A stretch of 64,000 nucleotides of DNA from Cryptomeria japonica (lineage: Eukaryota; Streptophyta; Pinopsida; Cupressales; Cupressaceae). The translations under genes were made by a program, and so were the position numbers. Below the pieces are notes generated by a model. That model was not told the origin of the DNA. It saw only the letters and a list, made by a program, of their open reading frames with translations, and did not search any database. The DNA lies in NCBI RefSeq assembly GCF_030272615.1, contig NC_081413.1, positions 445,119,038 to 445,183,037 on the forward strand, read 5' to 3'. Below, one piece after another: positions 10,939 through 21,221 of this stretch (position 1 is the first letter of the stretch; every line of letters begins with the position of its first letter).

Positions 10939-12012
10939 ATGGAAAACTTGAGAAAGCAATTGGAAACAACTCTTTCAGACTATGATGCAGAAAAAGTAAA
11001 GAATATCGAACTTGAAGATGATCTAAAGGCTGCATAGGATATCATTCGAGGACTTCAACAAAATTTCACTATAGCAAGGAATAAAAGAAGAGAAATTTGT
11101 GAAAAGATGCAGAATGAGGAAGATGAAAAGGAAACTCTTAATGATCTGGTGAACCAACTGAGACAAGATAACTGTACAATGAAGAATGAGATGCAAGATA
11201 TGACTATGAGATTTTTTAAAGAAATTGAAAATAGAGAGAACAATGAAGATGATTTGGTTAGAAGAGTAAATGATGCTGGAAATGAAAACACAAGACTCTG
11301 TCATGAAAATGATATGTTGAAGATAGACTTGATGCATACACAAAATGATAGAACTGAACTCATGGGACAAAAACGAATCTTGGAGAATGAACCAACTGCT
11401 GCAAATCAACACAAGGAGAAATTCAAGAAAAGTTGAGAAGAACTTGTTGACATGTTGAAGAATTAGAAACCTAATGGTGACACAAATGGCCTTGGCTTTG
11501 AAGTTGGTGAAAGCTTCGGTACTACAAACAAACATGATCATAGTAAACCGGTAAGACAACATAATGCTTACATATTTAATGGTAAATGCTTTAACTGTAA
11601 CAAGTATGGTCATAGAGAAAATCAGTGTAGATCTATAAATTATCAAAACACTAATACACCCACCGGTAAATGTTCTAAATGCAACAAAGTTGGTCATAAC
11701 TCAGAAAATTGCAAAATGAATGTAAGATGTTATGTTTGTGGAAAATTTGGACACCTATCTAATCAATACAGAACACATACTGGAATAGGATATGGGTAAG
11801 CTATTAAAAAAAACAATGTGACTTGTTATGCTTGTAGCAAGATTGGACATATTGCAAAATATTGTAGAAGCAAGACCCCACCGACAAAAAACAAGGGTCT
11901 TAGCCTGAAGGGTAAAGAAAAGGTTGAAGAGGAAAAAAAAGAATTCTCAAAACAATGGATCATAAAGTCAGATCAGAATGTTGATGGGAATACTCCTCCA
12001 CCAGTAAAATAG
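10939..12012 (+). pseudogene. Element C ORF1: gag-like coiled coil with four CCHC knuckles
   Basis: All segments from the ATG at 10939 lie in one frame, interrupted by stops at 11035, 11434, 11464 and 11797. The first ~165 residues are a charged coiled coil (repeated NEMQDM / RENNEDDL / ENDMLKIDL patterns). Next comes a TNGLGFEVGES motif, then four zinc knuckles: CFNCNKYGHRENQC, CSKCNKVGHNSENC, CYVCGKFGHLSNQY (last Cys mutated to Tyr) and CYACSKIGHIAKYC. The knuckles imply nucleic-acid binding, as in retrotransposon nucleocapsid. I see no standard copia gag N-terminal domain. The same order (coiled coil, NGLGF, four knuckles) occurs in element E. A basic tail closes the ORF at the stop at 12010. 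Confidence 0.78.
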
Positions 12013-12354
12013 AGTAAGACTCCATCGGTAGGAGACTCTTCATCTAACTGAAGGAAAATCCTTTGAGGGTTTGGCAACTAATTGAAAAACATGCTAACAT
12101 ACCCTCAGTTGATGGTGAGAAGTTGAATTATTTCTTTACCAGTAGAGGAGTTAAGTTGTGACTTAACCAGCAAGCATTAAATGCAGTAGTTGGAGAAAAT
12201 AATATTATAATGCAAGTGTTTTGGCTCTTTTTTATTCACCAAGCATTCAAATCTTCAAGAGCACGAAAATTCTCTAGCGAAGGCATCCTTAATGAAAAAG
12301 AGAAGCAGTTCATCCAAGCACTCATCCCTAAGGTAGATTGAGGTATCTATAAAC

Positions 12355-14956
12355 ATGGCATCCTCCTCTATTCTTGAATTTATAGCAAACCCTACTATAA
12401 TTGAGGTTATCAAGCACCCTAGACCCATTTTTAAGCATGTTCCCAAAATAGCTAAGATAAATGATAACATAGGTGCATTCTCTCAAATTCCTAAAGGAGT
12501 AGTATATAATGAAGATCCTATAATATACATACACTATCATATAGAGGAATTAGGAGATGATGAAATCAAGAAAATGTATAGAACTATGATTTGTGATGAA
12601 AATGGCAATATCAAACCGGAACACAAGGTAGTAGAAACCCTAGGTTTTGTGGATATTCTTAGCATTCCTAATTTTCCTGAAGATGTGATAAGAATAGTCC
12701 TAAGAAGAGTCCATGGTGAATTCTTCTGGTTGGATTCAATTCATAAGATCACCAAAGAAGTCATTAAAGCAGTAATAGGGTTACCTTCCACTGGTAACCG
12801 GCTTGATAGAACAAAAAGGGTCTCAGATGACATAGTGATGGATCTAACCGACACAACATTTGACAAAAGGTCTCTAAGGGTAAATGATGTGAACGACATT
12901 AATGTCATATTTATTAGTATGATTTTAGGTTACAAAGCTATGCATGCAAATAGGTTGAACTCGGTATCTAACCTATGTATTAAAAGTGCATATGACATGG
13001 TTAATGATAATGCTAGAATAGATGTGTGTGAATGGATCAAATATGAATTGATAGACAATCTGAAAAAGATCAAAGGAGATAAGAAAGGAACCTTTAGATT
13101 TGGAAATTTGCTTGTATGTTTAATGTTGTACATTACTTAAAAAGTACTCGGTATTGGTAGAAAAGATTTTGGCTTTGATATACCGGTAGGAAAGCAACTA
13201 TTGGATCTATTAAACAACATGGGAGAAAACGGAGAGAAAAATATAAATGAACATTTTCAAGCACTGAAGGCTCGAATGAAGACAAGAATAAGACTGTCAC
13301 AGGCAATTTTAGATAAATATTAGAAGGAAATATGCTTTGTAATTAAAAAGGATGAAATCTGGATGGAGGCAGTTGTCCCTAGGACTATCTGGGTAACTGA
13401 AATGGGATATGAAATAGATGATAACATTATTGAAACTTATGCAAAAGCCCTCCTTGAAGCACCAAAAGAACCCTTTGAGAAAGTCTTTGGTAGTGCTAAA
13501 ACAATAGAAAGTAGTATTAAGTCTAGGAAAAGAGTTAAGAAAGTTGAACAAACTGTAAGGAAAGGCACTAGACAAGCAAAAGAACTTAAGGAAGATGTAT
13601 TGAAGAAAACTGGTATCAAAGAAAGTGAGTTGGAAGGACTTCAACCAGAAACTCATCTTTCACTGGTTGAAACTTCCTCTAAGAGTGATATGCCAATGGT
13701 ATTCAAAAGGGTAGAAAGGAAAAGAAAACCCTCACCGGTACCCTCACCCACTCCTAGAAAAACCTACTCAAACAGATCAACTGATAGAAGACACCACTGG
13801 TAAAACATTAGAAGAACCGGTAGATAAAACTGAAAAACAATCAGGAGAACTAGAAATGGATAGTGTAGAAGTACAAACTAAGAAACTGGAAGTGCATACA
13901 GAGACTACATCTGAGAAAGCAGCTGTTGAGAGCTCAAAGAAACCTTCTAAGACACAGATGGAGAAACCAGATTTGAAACAGGTTGAGACATAGGTTCAGA
14001 CTGAAATAGTGCCACCAACTAAAATAGAAAAGCCGAAACCTTTGCTAATAGAAATGTAAACACAAAATGACCTACCAGAGGTAAAAAAAAGAAAGGTTAT
14101 CACTACAACTGGTAGTATGGATATTGTGAAAATAGCTAGGCAGACATCTGGTACTTCAATAGTAGAATTCTAACCTACAAATGTGACAGAGGTCTTACTA
14201 GATTCAATAAAGAAAATCACATAATGTAATGCACAAGCCTATAAGGCTATCAATGACACAATTCCTATTCTCAAATTGGTAGCATCCAAGTGCATTGTGG
14301 ATAATAAAGATTCCTTAGGTCAACTAGACATATTGTCTAAATTCATCACCGACAACATTTTGACAGTTGATCAAATAAATGAAGACACATTCAAAGAGAG
14401 GATGAATAAGGAGAAAGAGAAATTCTTTGAGGAAACAATGAAGAAGAATAAGGAACAAACATAAATCTTATTACCGGCATTAGGAGAAACAATTTTGGAT
14501 TTTAAGAAAATGTACAGGGATATTTGCAAAACCGACATCTTGACACAAGAAATAGATTCAAAGATCAGCAAAACATAGACTGCTATTAACAATATTGCTG
14601 ACAATCTAATAGGCACATCAGATTCATTTTTGGAAATAGAAAAGAAAATTGTAGATCTTGAAGAGAAAATTGAGAAGTTAGAAAAGGATAAAGAGAGAAT
14701 AAAGGATAAGGCAAAGAGCTTAAAATGTAAACTTGGTCCTAAACTAGATTACCTCATTTCTTTGAGAAAAGAAATTTCTGAGGCTTTGGTTCCTGGACTT
14801 AAGACACCAGAAGAGAAAATGCACATACTGACGAGTATAGTTTAGAGAACACAAGAGGCATTACACGATAGCAAAAGATTCAGCAACAATTTAAATTTGG
14901 TTTTGGCAGATATTTTTTAGATTGTAACCCACCGGTTACAAAAAACTAGGTAGGAA
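12355..14956 (+). pseudogene. Element C ORF2: large protein of unknown function, homologous to element E ORF2
   Basis: Starts MASSSILEF at 12355 and runs in one frame past stops at 13138 and 13321 to about 13790. A frameshift there moves it to the frame that continues, with further stops, to about 14956 (about 870 codons). The N-terminal ~270 residues form a globular-looking domain with IRIVLRRVHGE, ITKEVIKAVIGLPSTG, MILGYKAMHANRLNSVS and TFRFGNLLV. Matching segments occur in element E ORF2. A basic, proline-rich stretch near KRKPSPVPSPTPRK follows (possible nuclear localisation signal), then an acidic/lysine-rich linker and a C-terminal coiled coil (DLEEKIEKLEKDKERIKDK). There is no polymerase, protease or integrase motif. 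The GLPxxG segment recalls plant transposon-associated domains (plant mobile domain or Transposase_32), but this is only a resemblance. Confidence 0.72.
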
Positions 14957-14988
14957 CCACACTCCACTGACAGTGAATGACAACCTTT

Positions 14989-15246
14989 GCCATTGATGTC
15001 AAAGGGGGAGTAGTGCGATGAGAAAAATTATCAGAATAGGACATCATCAGCTCAGGGGGAGCGTACATTTTTGGGCACACAGTTTTGGTAAGACAATTTT
15101 GACAGATTATTTTTGGACATGTTTTTTGGACACTTTTTTATTTTTCTCATGAGTGTTTCAATCAATGCCAAAGGGGGAGATTGTTGGAAAATGCACACTC
15201 CAATGAGAAATTGTAGGTGATTGAAGGTATTGTCATTGATGGCAAC
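14989..15246 (+). other. PPT-flanking complementary boxes, element C
   Basis: Box 1 GCCATTGATGTCAAAGGGGG (14989 on), box 2 TTTCAATCAATGCCAA (15156-15171), box 3 TTGTCATTGATGGCAAC (15230-15246). Boxes 2 and 3 recur 161 bp downstream in the tandem duplication. Confidence 0.65.
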
Positions 15247-15458
15247 CTTACAATCATGTGATACCGATAGGCTGACATAGGAACCAACACCAATATTTTG
15301 ATTTTTCTCATGAGTGTTTCAATCAATGCCAAAGGGGGAGATTGTTGGAAAATGCACACTCCAATGAGAAATTGTAGGTGATTGAAGGTATTGTCATTGA
15401 TGGCAACCTTACAATCATGTGATACCGATAGGCTAACATAGGAACCAACACCAATAGA
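15137..15458 (+). repeat. 161-bp tandem duplication of polypurine tract plus LTR start
   Basis: The block from 'ttttctcatgagtgtttc' through the polypurine tract AAAGGGGGAG and the first ~115 bp of the LTR occurs twice, offset by 161 bp (PPTs at about 15170 and 15331; LTR starts at 15182 and 15343). The second copy leads into the full 3' LTR. Confidence 0.85.
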
Positions 15459-16138
15459 CTCTACACCAACATACAGTTCACTGGCACCAAAAAGATTGAT
15501 CACCGACACCATGGCCGACAAGAATTTTGTATAAATGTATTTTGTAATTAATTGTAAAATCTTTGTAAGCCGGCATGGCCGATTGTAATATGAATCATAT
15601 ATGTATGAGATAATTGTAGATCATTTCGACATATGATAATGCAAAGTATGAAAGGAATATAGCAGACCTAATGTGCAAACTATTAGGATAAGGGTTTATG
15701 TATATTGCAGAGATTAAACCGGTACTGAATCTAGCATAGCAGATTCTGATCTAAAGCAATACAAGACATTGGATTAGTATAATCCATTTTTGTAAGTCAG
15801 TGTGACTTCTTTTGTAACTGAGCAGTGAGCTCTACACACTTGGCCTTCTTGCATGTGGAGGCCCCTATTGTAAGCAATAATATTCTCTTATTGGCTAGTA
15901 AGTGAATATTGTGGGTCACAAATCCCACCGAGGTTTTTCCCACACTAGGTTTCCTCATTTAAATATTGTGTTATGGTGTGTTTTTCATGTTGTGGTTGTT
16001 GTTCTTATTTGCTGCATTATTTGTAGTTTATCGGTACACAGCTTTAATATGTTTTTTATGTTATAAGTTAAGAAAATTATCTAACCAGTCAGCTACTGAT
16101 TCACCCCCCCCCTCTTAGTATCTTTTGAAATCCTAACA
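15343..16138 (+). repeat. Element C 3' LTR
   Basis: A 796-bp LTR from TGTTGGAAAATGCAC to CCTAACA, followed by the TSD TTCCC. It retains the intact TG start that is mutated in the 5' copy. Confidence 0.87.
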
Positions 16139-16360
16139 TTCCCACCATGGTTTTTCCCTTTACCAGGTTTTCCACATACAAATCTTGGTATCATGTGGAT
16201 GATATTTATTCTCTGATTGTTGTTTATGCTTAATTGGTTTATGCATTCCAATATTAATATTTTGGGTTCTAGTATTAAAGTTTGAATTGCTTAAGGTTAT
16301 GGTAATTTGGTGACAACTGATTCATCCCCTCCTCTCATTTGTCTTCCAATTATTTGAACT
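16139..16360 (+). repeat. Family B LTR, right part (copy 2, continued)
   Basis: Begins with TTCCCACCATGG, exactly where the left part was interrupted, and continues to the C-rich end motif (GATTCATCCCCTCCTCTC). The final bases run into another B LTR. Both share ATGTAACA, so the junction (16355-16368) is approximate. Confidence 0.7.
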
Positions 16361-17040
16361 ATGTAACATATCATTGGTTTGCAGGATAATGTAATTGATT
16401 TATTGTGTTATCTTTTAGGTGGCCAACCTAATTGTTTAGGTCTCGGGTTGGTATATTTATATGATCTCTTTGTAGATCATGGGATTAGGGTTATGGGATT
16501 ATCTGCATGTGAATAATGTTGTAATCATATGAAGAGGTTTTGGTTGATCATAGGTGATCAAATTGGGTTTGTATAAGAGTTTTTATATCTCTGGTATTGA
16601 GCTTAACCAGAATTGTACTCAGGAATAGGAGATGCTATTCTTGCAGTTCATTCATCTTTCGAGATTGGAGTCTAGATTTCTTTTGTAGTCAGTGAGGTTC
16701 CTTTGTGATGAGCAGTTTGCTTTGGGTTGTTTGCCTTCCTACATGTGCAAGACCCTTTTATTGTAATCACATGCTTACTACAGAAGTATTATCTGACTAT
16801 GGGTAGGCTTCCCACTATGGTTTTTTCCTTTACCGAGTTTTCCACATACAAATCTTGGTGTTATGTGTTGAGGATGGGTGGTAATTATTATGTGTTTTAT
16901 GTTTGCACTTAATTGTTATATTTGCTATTCTAGTATTTGGTTTATGCTTTCTAGTAGAAGGTTGTGTATGCTTAAAGTTTCATAATTATTTGACAACTCA
17001 TTCACCCCCCACTCTTAGTTGTCCACTGGTTATCCTAACA
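16361..17040 (+). repeat. Family B LTR (copy 3), 5'-truncated
   Basis: Starts inside the U3 equivalent (ATGTAACAT...TTGG) and continues through R/U5 with the same landmarks as copies 1 and 2: a 'tgagcttaaccagaa' block, 'ggtaggcttccc', a C-tract, and an end at TCCTAACA. A degenerate PBS (ATTGGATATGAGC) follows, which makes it a 5' LTR. Confidence 0.75.
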
Positions 17041-17282
17041 ATTGGATATGAGCTAAGAAAGCCTTGTTTGTCTACCTTCAAAGAGGTCATTGAGAAAGGA
17101 TTGGTGAAAGAAAAAGTCCTTATTGAACAAGGTGTCATCAAGATATTGAAAGAAAACAAAGAGGAATCAAATGGGAAGACAAACCTTGGTTTTGGAACAA
17201 GAATAAGAACACAATCAATGATGGGGTAGTAGATGCAACTATTGTAAAACCTAAGATAACTTTCCCCAGTGCAAGTTCTTCT
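17041..17282 (+). pseudogene. Gag-like fragment behind the B copy 3 LTR
   Basis: After the degenerate PBS, an in-frame lysine/glutamate-rich stretch (STFKEVIEKGLVKEKVLIEQ) leads to NGKTNLGFG and then a broken CCHC-like pattern (CNYCKT, stop, DNFPQC). This matches the order at the end of the gag-like ORFs of elements C and E. It is cut off at 17283 by the gypsy LTR. It is a small scrap, so the family is uncertain. Confidence 0.45.
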
Positions 17283-18384
17283 TGTAGACACTTAAAAATA
17301 ATTATTTTAATTATTCCTTGCATAATTAATTAATTAATTATGTTAATTCAAATTCCTCTCAATATTAATTAAATATAATTAATATTGTCACTATAGCATA
17401 TGATTGATTTATTTAATAAATCAATCCCTTTCTTTATTCTTCTAAAAAATCAAATCCTCACAGATCTTCCTCTTAGCTAATTAATTTCAATTAATTAGTT
17501 AGCCTACATGATTCTTACAAATCATCTTCTTAATTCATTCTTCTAGAAACTCCCTAAACTCACTTACCATTATTCTTCTAATTTTTTATTTCCTCCACTC
17601 ATTCTCTCTCTGAGTCAAACTCTCCTACAAATATTAATCCCACCTAACATTTCCTCTAATCCCCCTCCTAATGAGTCGTTAATGGTTAATCATCATGATT
17701 AGTCACAAAGTCAACTCTTTGTCCTTTTCATCCAGCCACTAGTTTTAAATGCTCTTTTCCTAGGTGAATGTAAGATTTTTGAAATTACACATTCCTCTAG
17801 GAATCCCCTCTCCCAAGGAATTTTTAATTCCTTTTTATTCCTCCAATCCCCATGATATCCTTTTTTGGAGAATTTTTAATTCTTCCAATACATCTTGTGG
17901 AGTGTGGAGATACGAAATGCCTTTAAGGCATATTTCTTGGTCTCCACACCCTCTCTTGGACCTTGTGTGAGCTCACAAGTAAATCTTAGCCCTTTATCTC
18001 GAATTCATCCTAGACATCCATTTTTCTCTCCTCTTCCTATAAAATAGGGCTCTATCCCTTCATTCTAAACATCTTGAAATCCAGTAAGTTTATGCTGCCC
18101 TTTTGAGCCCAAGAAATCATCTTGGCAACTTGATCATCTTAATCTTAGCATTTTTCAAATCCATTCCATTTGTGCACAATATTGGAGAGCCATCCACATC
18201 CAGCAATCAAAGGAGCACATCAAGTGGAGCATTATCAAGAGGCGCCTTCACTTCATCAAGCTCAATTTGAAGGAGAAGGTAAAATAGCAAGGTGAAATGG
18301 TCTTTTAATGATATTTTAGCATTCTGCATGTTTATTTCGTTATGTTTTGATCATTTGACCTTCAAATCTATTTTTCCCTCTTCA
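17283..18384 (+). repeat. Gypsy 1 5' LTR
   Basis: Begins TGTAGACACTTAAAAATAATT, matching the start of the gypsy LTRs at 58138 (minus strand, TGTAGACACCTAAAAATGG) and 59291. It ends ...CCCTCTTCA just before a PBS-like sequence. The TATA box at 18038 fits. The 3' edge was chosen from the CA end and the PBS and could be off by a few bases. Confidence 0.72.
18038..18046 (+). promoter_or_regulatory. TATA box in gypsy LTR
   Basis: TATAAAATA followed by GGGCTCTATCC. It is a clear plant-type TATA box about 350 bp before the LTR end. Confidence 0.55.
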
Positions 18385-18387
18385 TTT

Positions 18388-18407
18388 TGGCATGCCCGAT
18401 GGGACCC
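18388..18407 (+). other. Probable gypsy primer binding site
   Basis: TGGCATGCCCGATGGGACCC begins four bases after the LTR end and has the TGG start expected of a PBS. The tRNA was not identified. Confidence 0.5.
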
Positions 18408-18680
18408 ACATCCCTAGGAACTAATGCTCTTTTTTAGGTTTTTGTGAGTTGTGAGACGCGGGTTCCAGAATAGTGCGACTGCAGAAGAAAAAAAATCTTT
18501 TTTGCAGGTTCCAGAATAGCAGCTCTGTATTTCGGCACAATAGCTTCTTTTCTATTTCTGTTTCAGTTTCAGCACAATAGCTCTGCAATTAGTGCAAGTG
18601 TTTTTGTGGGAATTTGAATTCCTGTTATCCAATTTGTTATTTTCTTTGTTATCTACTCCATTTAATTATAATTTGTGTGA

Positions 18681-19905
18681 AAGTAGGAGAGTATGCTCTT
18701 GTCTATATAGACAATCAGAAATCTAGACCTTTCACTTTTCTATTTTGTTTAGCGCGACTGTATGCTCTGACCGCAGGAAAATGTGAAAATAGGAGAGTAT
18801 GCTCTTGTCTATCTAGACAATCAGAAATCCGGACCTTTGACACTTTTCTATCTGTTTAGTGCTACTGTCTGCTCTGTTAATTTGTCTAAAATTTTTAGGC
18901 TCTAACTGTAGTCTACATTTTTTTTTTCTTTCTTTCATTTCTTGTTATTTGCTCTGTTTAAAGATAATCTATTTGACCGCAGGAAAGTGTGAAAGTAGGA
19001 GATTATGCTCTTGTCTATCTAGACAATTAGAAATCTAGACCTTTGACATTTTTTTTTATTCTGTTAAATTTAGGGTTTCTGCTCTGTTAAATCTAGGGTT
19101 TCTGTCTGCTTTGTTAAATCTAAGGTTTAAAAAAAAAATTCTATTTTTTTGCCATATCTTCTTTATCTTGACTCAATTTTCCTTCAAACTCCACCAGATT
19201 CTCCACATTTCCATTTTCCACATTTTCTTCCTTGGGGACCTTATCCCAAAAATCCACTTTTTGAAGCCTAAATCCCATATTTCTCTATTTTTAGGGTTTT
19301 CCATAACTTCTTCCCCTTTTATCCAATCACCTTCAAATTTTTCTCATATTATCCATCTCCAACTTTTTCTTCTTTGCCCCTCTTTGACAAATTTTCCCAT
19401 TCCTTCATCTCTCCTCCAATACCCCCATTTTCCGCTTGCCTATCCCTTGGAAAGTGGCAAAAACCTAGTCAAACCCCATTTACCCATCAAAGATTTCTTC
19501 AAATCCACATTTGTCATTAGTTAAAAAGTTTTTATTCATGTTTTTCTATTCATTCCCAAAAAATCAAAAAAATTAATATTTTTGTCATTTTGTTGTTTTT
19601 TGCAAGACTCTTGTTGAAGACTCTATTTTTCCAAACTAATCAAATTGTTTTGCAGGATGCTTGTTGAAGACTCCATTATTTTCAAACTACTAATCAAGTT
19701 GTTTTGTAGGATGCTTGTTGAGGACTCCATATTTCAAAACTACTAATCAAGTTGTTTTGCAGGTTGCCTAGCTGATCCAACCAAATCTTATGCATTTATT
19801 TAAACTAGGCACCTAGATATTAATTAAAATGGAATGAACCATTTTCTTATATGTCTTTAAGAAAAGTGTAAAGGTAGGAAAGTATGCTCTCATCTTACAA
19901 GATGA
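18681..19905 (+). repeat. Leader repeats carrying a conserved 7-bp hairpin
   Basis: Four copies of a block of the form GTAGGAGAGTATGCTCT, stem-loop, ATCAGAAATC. The hairpins are at 18699-18714, 18805-18820, 19011-19026 and 19890-19905. The first three use the stem TTGTCTA/TAGACAA with a 2-nt loop. The fourth uses TCATCTT/AAGATGA, also with a 2-nt loop. Flanks are conserved while the stem of copy 4 changed on both sides. The placement, in the untranslated leader of a retrotransposon RNA, suits a packaging or dimerisation signal, but that is inference. Confidence 0.7.
19605..19762 (+). repeat. Three ~50-bp leader repeats ending in acceptor-like TTGTTTTGCAG
   Basis: Three copies of 'cttgttgaagactcc...aaactaatcaagttgttttgcagg', starting near 19609, 19659 and 19713. 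Each ends in a T-rich stretch plus GCAG or GTAG. The same three copies appear in the displaced leader fragment at 38390-38540. Confidence 0.75.
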
Positions 19906-20934
19906 TCAGAAATCCAAACCCTCCAACCTTTTCTTGTTTGCTTGTGTGTTTACCTCTAGCGGGCCTGCCCTCCCAACTTGCTCTTTGAGAAGGTAAGAGG
20001 GGAACGACACAAGTGAGTACACTCGGACCTGGGGTTCCCAACTCACTATAATAAATAGGCCATTGACTATGAATGGGTTAATGATTGGGGCGATATGAGA
20101 GTTCACTCTCACATTGGATGCTTAGTAGGATTCTAGAGATCTCAATCATGCTTGCGTGACTACTAAGTTCCTAGTGCTTCATTGGGCTATAGGCCTCAAT
20201 TGTGCTTGCACAACTTCAAAGGGTAGCTCCTAATGGGAATAATTACTAAACACCTTGTTCATAGTGGTCAAAAACCTTCTAGTCATTGGTTCAAGAGGTC
20301 GGACCTCTGAAGCAGTCCATATTCTTAAAACCCTTAATAGAGACACAAAGTTCGCCATGAGGAGTTTTCATGGGAATTGATGCTTGGCTACCTTGAGAAG
20401 TGAGTGTCATGGAGGGGATCCAATGGGGTCAAGCATCTAAGTGTCTACTCTAGGTAAGCGTAGATGGGAAACCAATTGGGATTCAATGACTACTGTCCTT
20501 GCCAGCCTTGAGAATGTTGTATATGAGCATGAGTGTCTTTGATATAATGTGCATTTGATCACTATGTTTTCTTTGTTTGATACATACTTGCCAAGAGTAG
20601 ACTAAAAACACATCACTATCCCCAAACACTTTGCAAAAACATTTGTCAAGACACAAACAATTGTCCAAGTCATTACCCACACAAAGTCCAAAATTGCGTC
20701 AAAACTCTGTCCATCCCATTTTTCATAAGCCCAAGAGAGAAGCTAAGAGTTTATCCTCTACATCAACATTCAAGTTTTTCCTTTGAAACACCTATTATCA
20801 TCCAAATCAGGGTGGTCATATCCCTTCATACAACTTGCCATTCAAATCGATCCTCCATTAAGTCGTATTCATGTCAAAGACAACCTAGTTATCAAGTTTC
20901 TTCTAGACGATCACGGCCATACCTTCTTCATCAA

Positions 20935-21215
20935 TCATCCTCAAATTTCTTAAATCCTTTCATCCTCAATTTTCTTAAATCCTTTCATCACAAATTTCTT
21001 AAATCCTTTCATCACAAATTTCTCAAGTCTTTTCATCCTGAAATTTCTCAAATCCATTCATCACAAATTTCTCAAGTCTTTTTATCCTCAAATTTTTTAA
21101 ATCCTTTCATCACAAATTTCTCAAATCTTTTCATCCTCAAATTTCTTAAATCCTTTCATCACAAATTTCTTAAGTCCTTTCATCACATTTTTCCTAAGTC
21201 TTTTCATCACAAATA
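20935..21215 (+). repeat. 24-bp minisatellite upstream of gag
   Basis: About eleven imperfect copies of a 23-25-bp unit (AATCCTTTCATCACAAATTT plus CTT/CTC). One frame reads it as repeated SFHHKFLK, but that frame is not the gag frame and has no other support, so I treat it as a DNA repeat in the leader. Confidence 0.8.
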
Positions 21216-21221
21216 TCGTGT

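Larger units (their letters stand above)
10051..16138 (+). mobile_element. Complete non-autonomous LTR element C (TSD TTCCC)
   Basis: A 6.1-kb element with two LTRs, a PBS, two decayed ORFs and a polypurine tract, flanked by TTCCC at 10046-10050 and 16139-16143. No protease, integrase, reverse transcriptase or RNase H motif occurs between the LTRs. What it has is a gag-like ORF with coiled coil and four CCHC knuckles, then a long ORF2 homologous to that of element E. This architecture resembles TR-GAG or LARD-type elements that depend on enzymes from autonomous relatives. Confidence 0.87.

Noticed and set aside
11023-11697. 224-codon minus-strand frame
   Set aside because: Antisense of the element C gag-like ORF, whose plus-strand frame has coiled coil and zinc knuckles.
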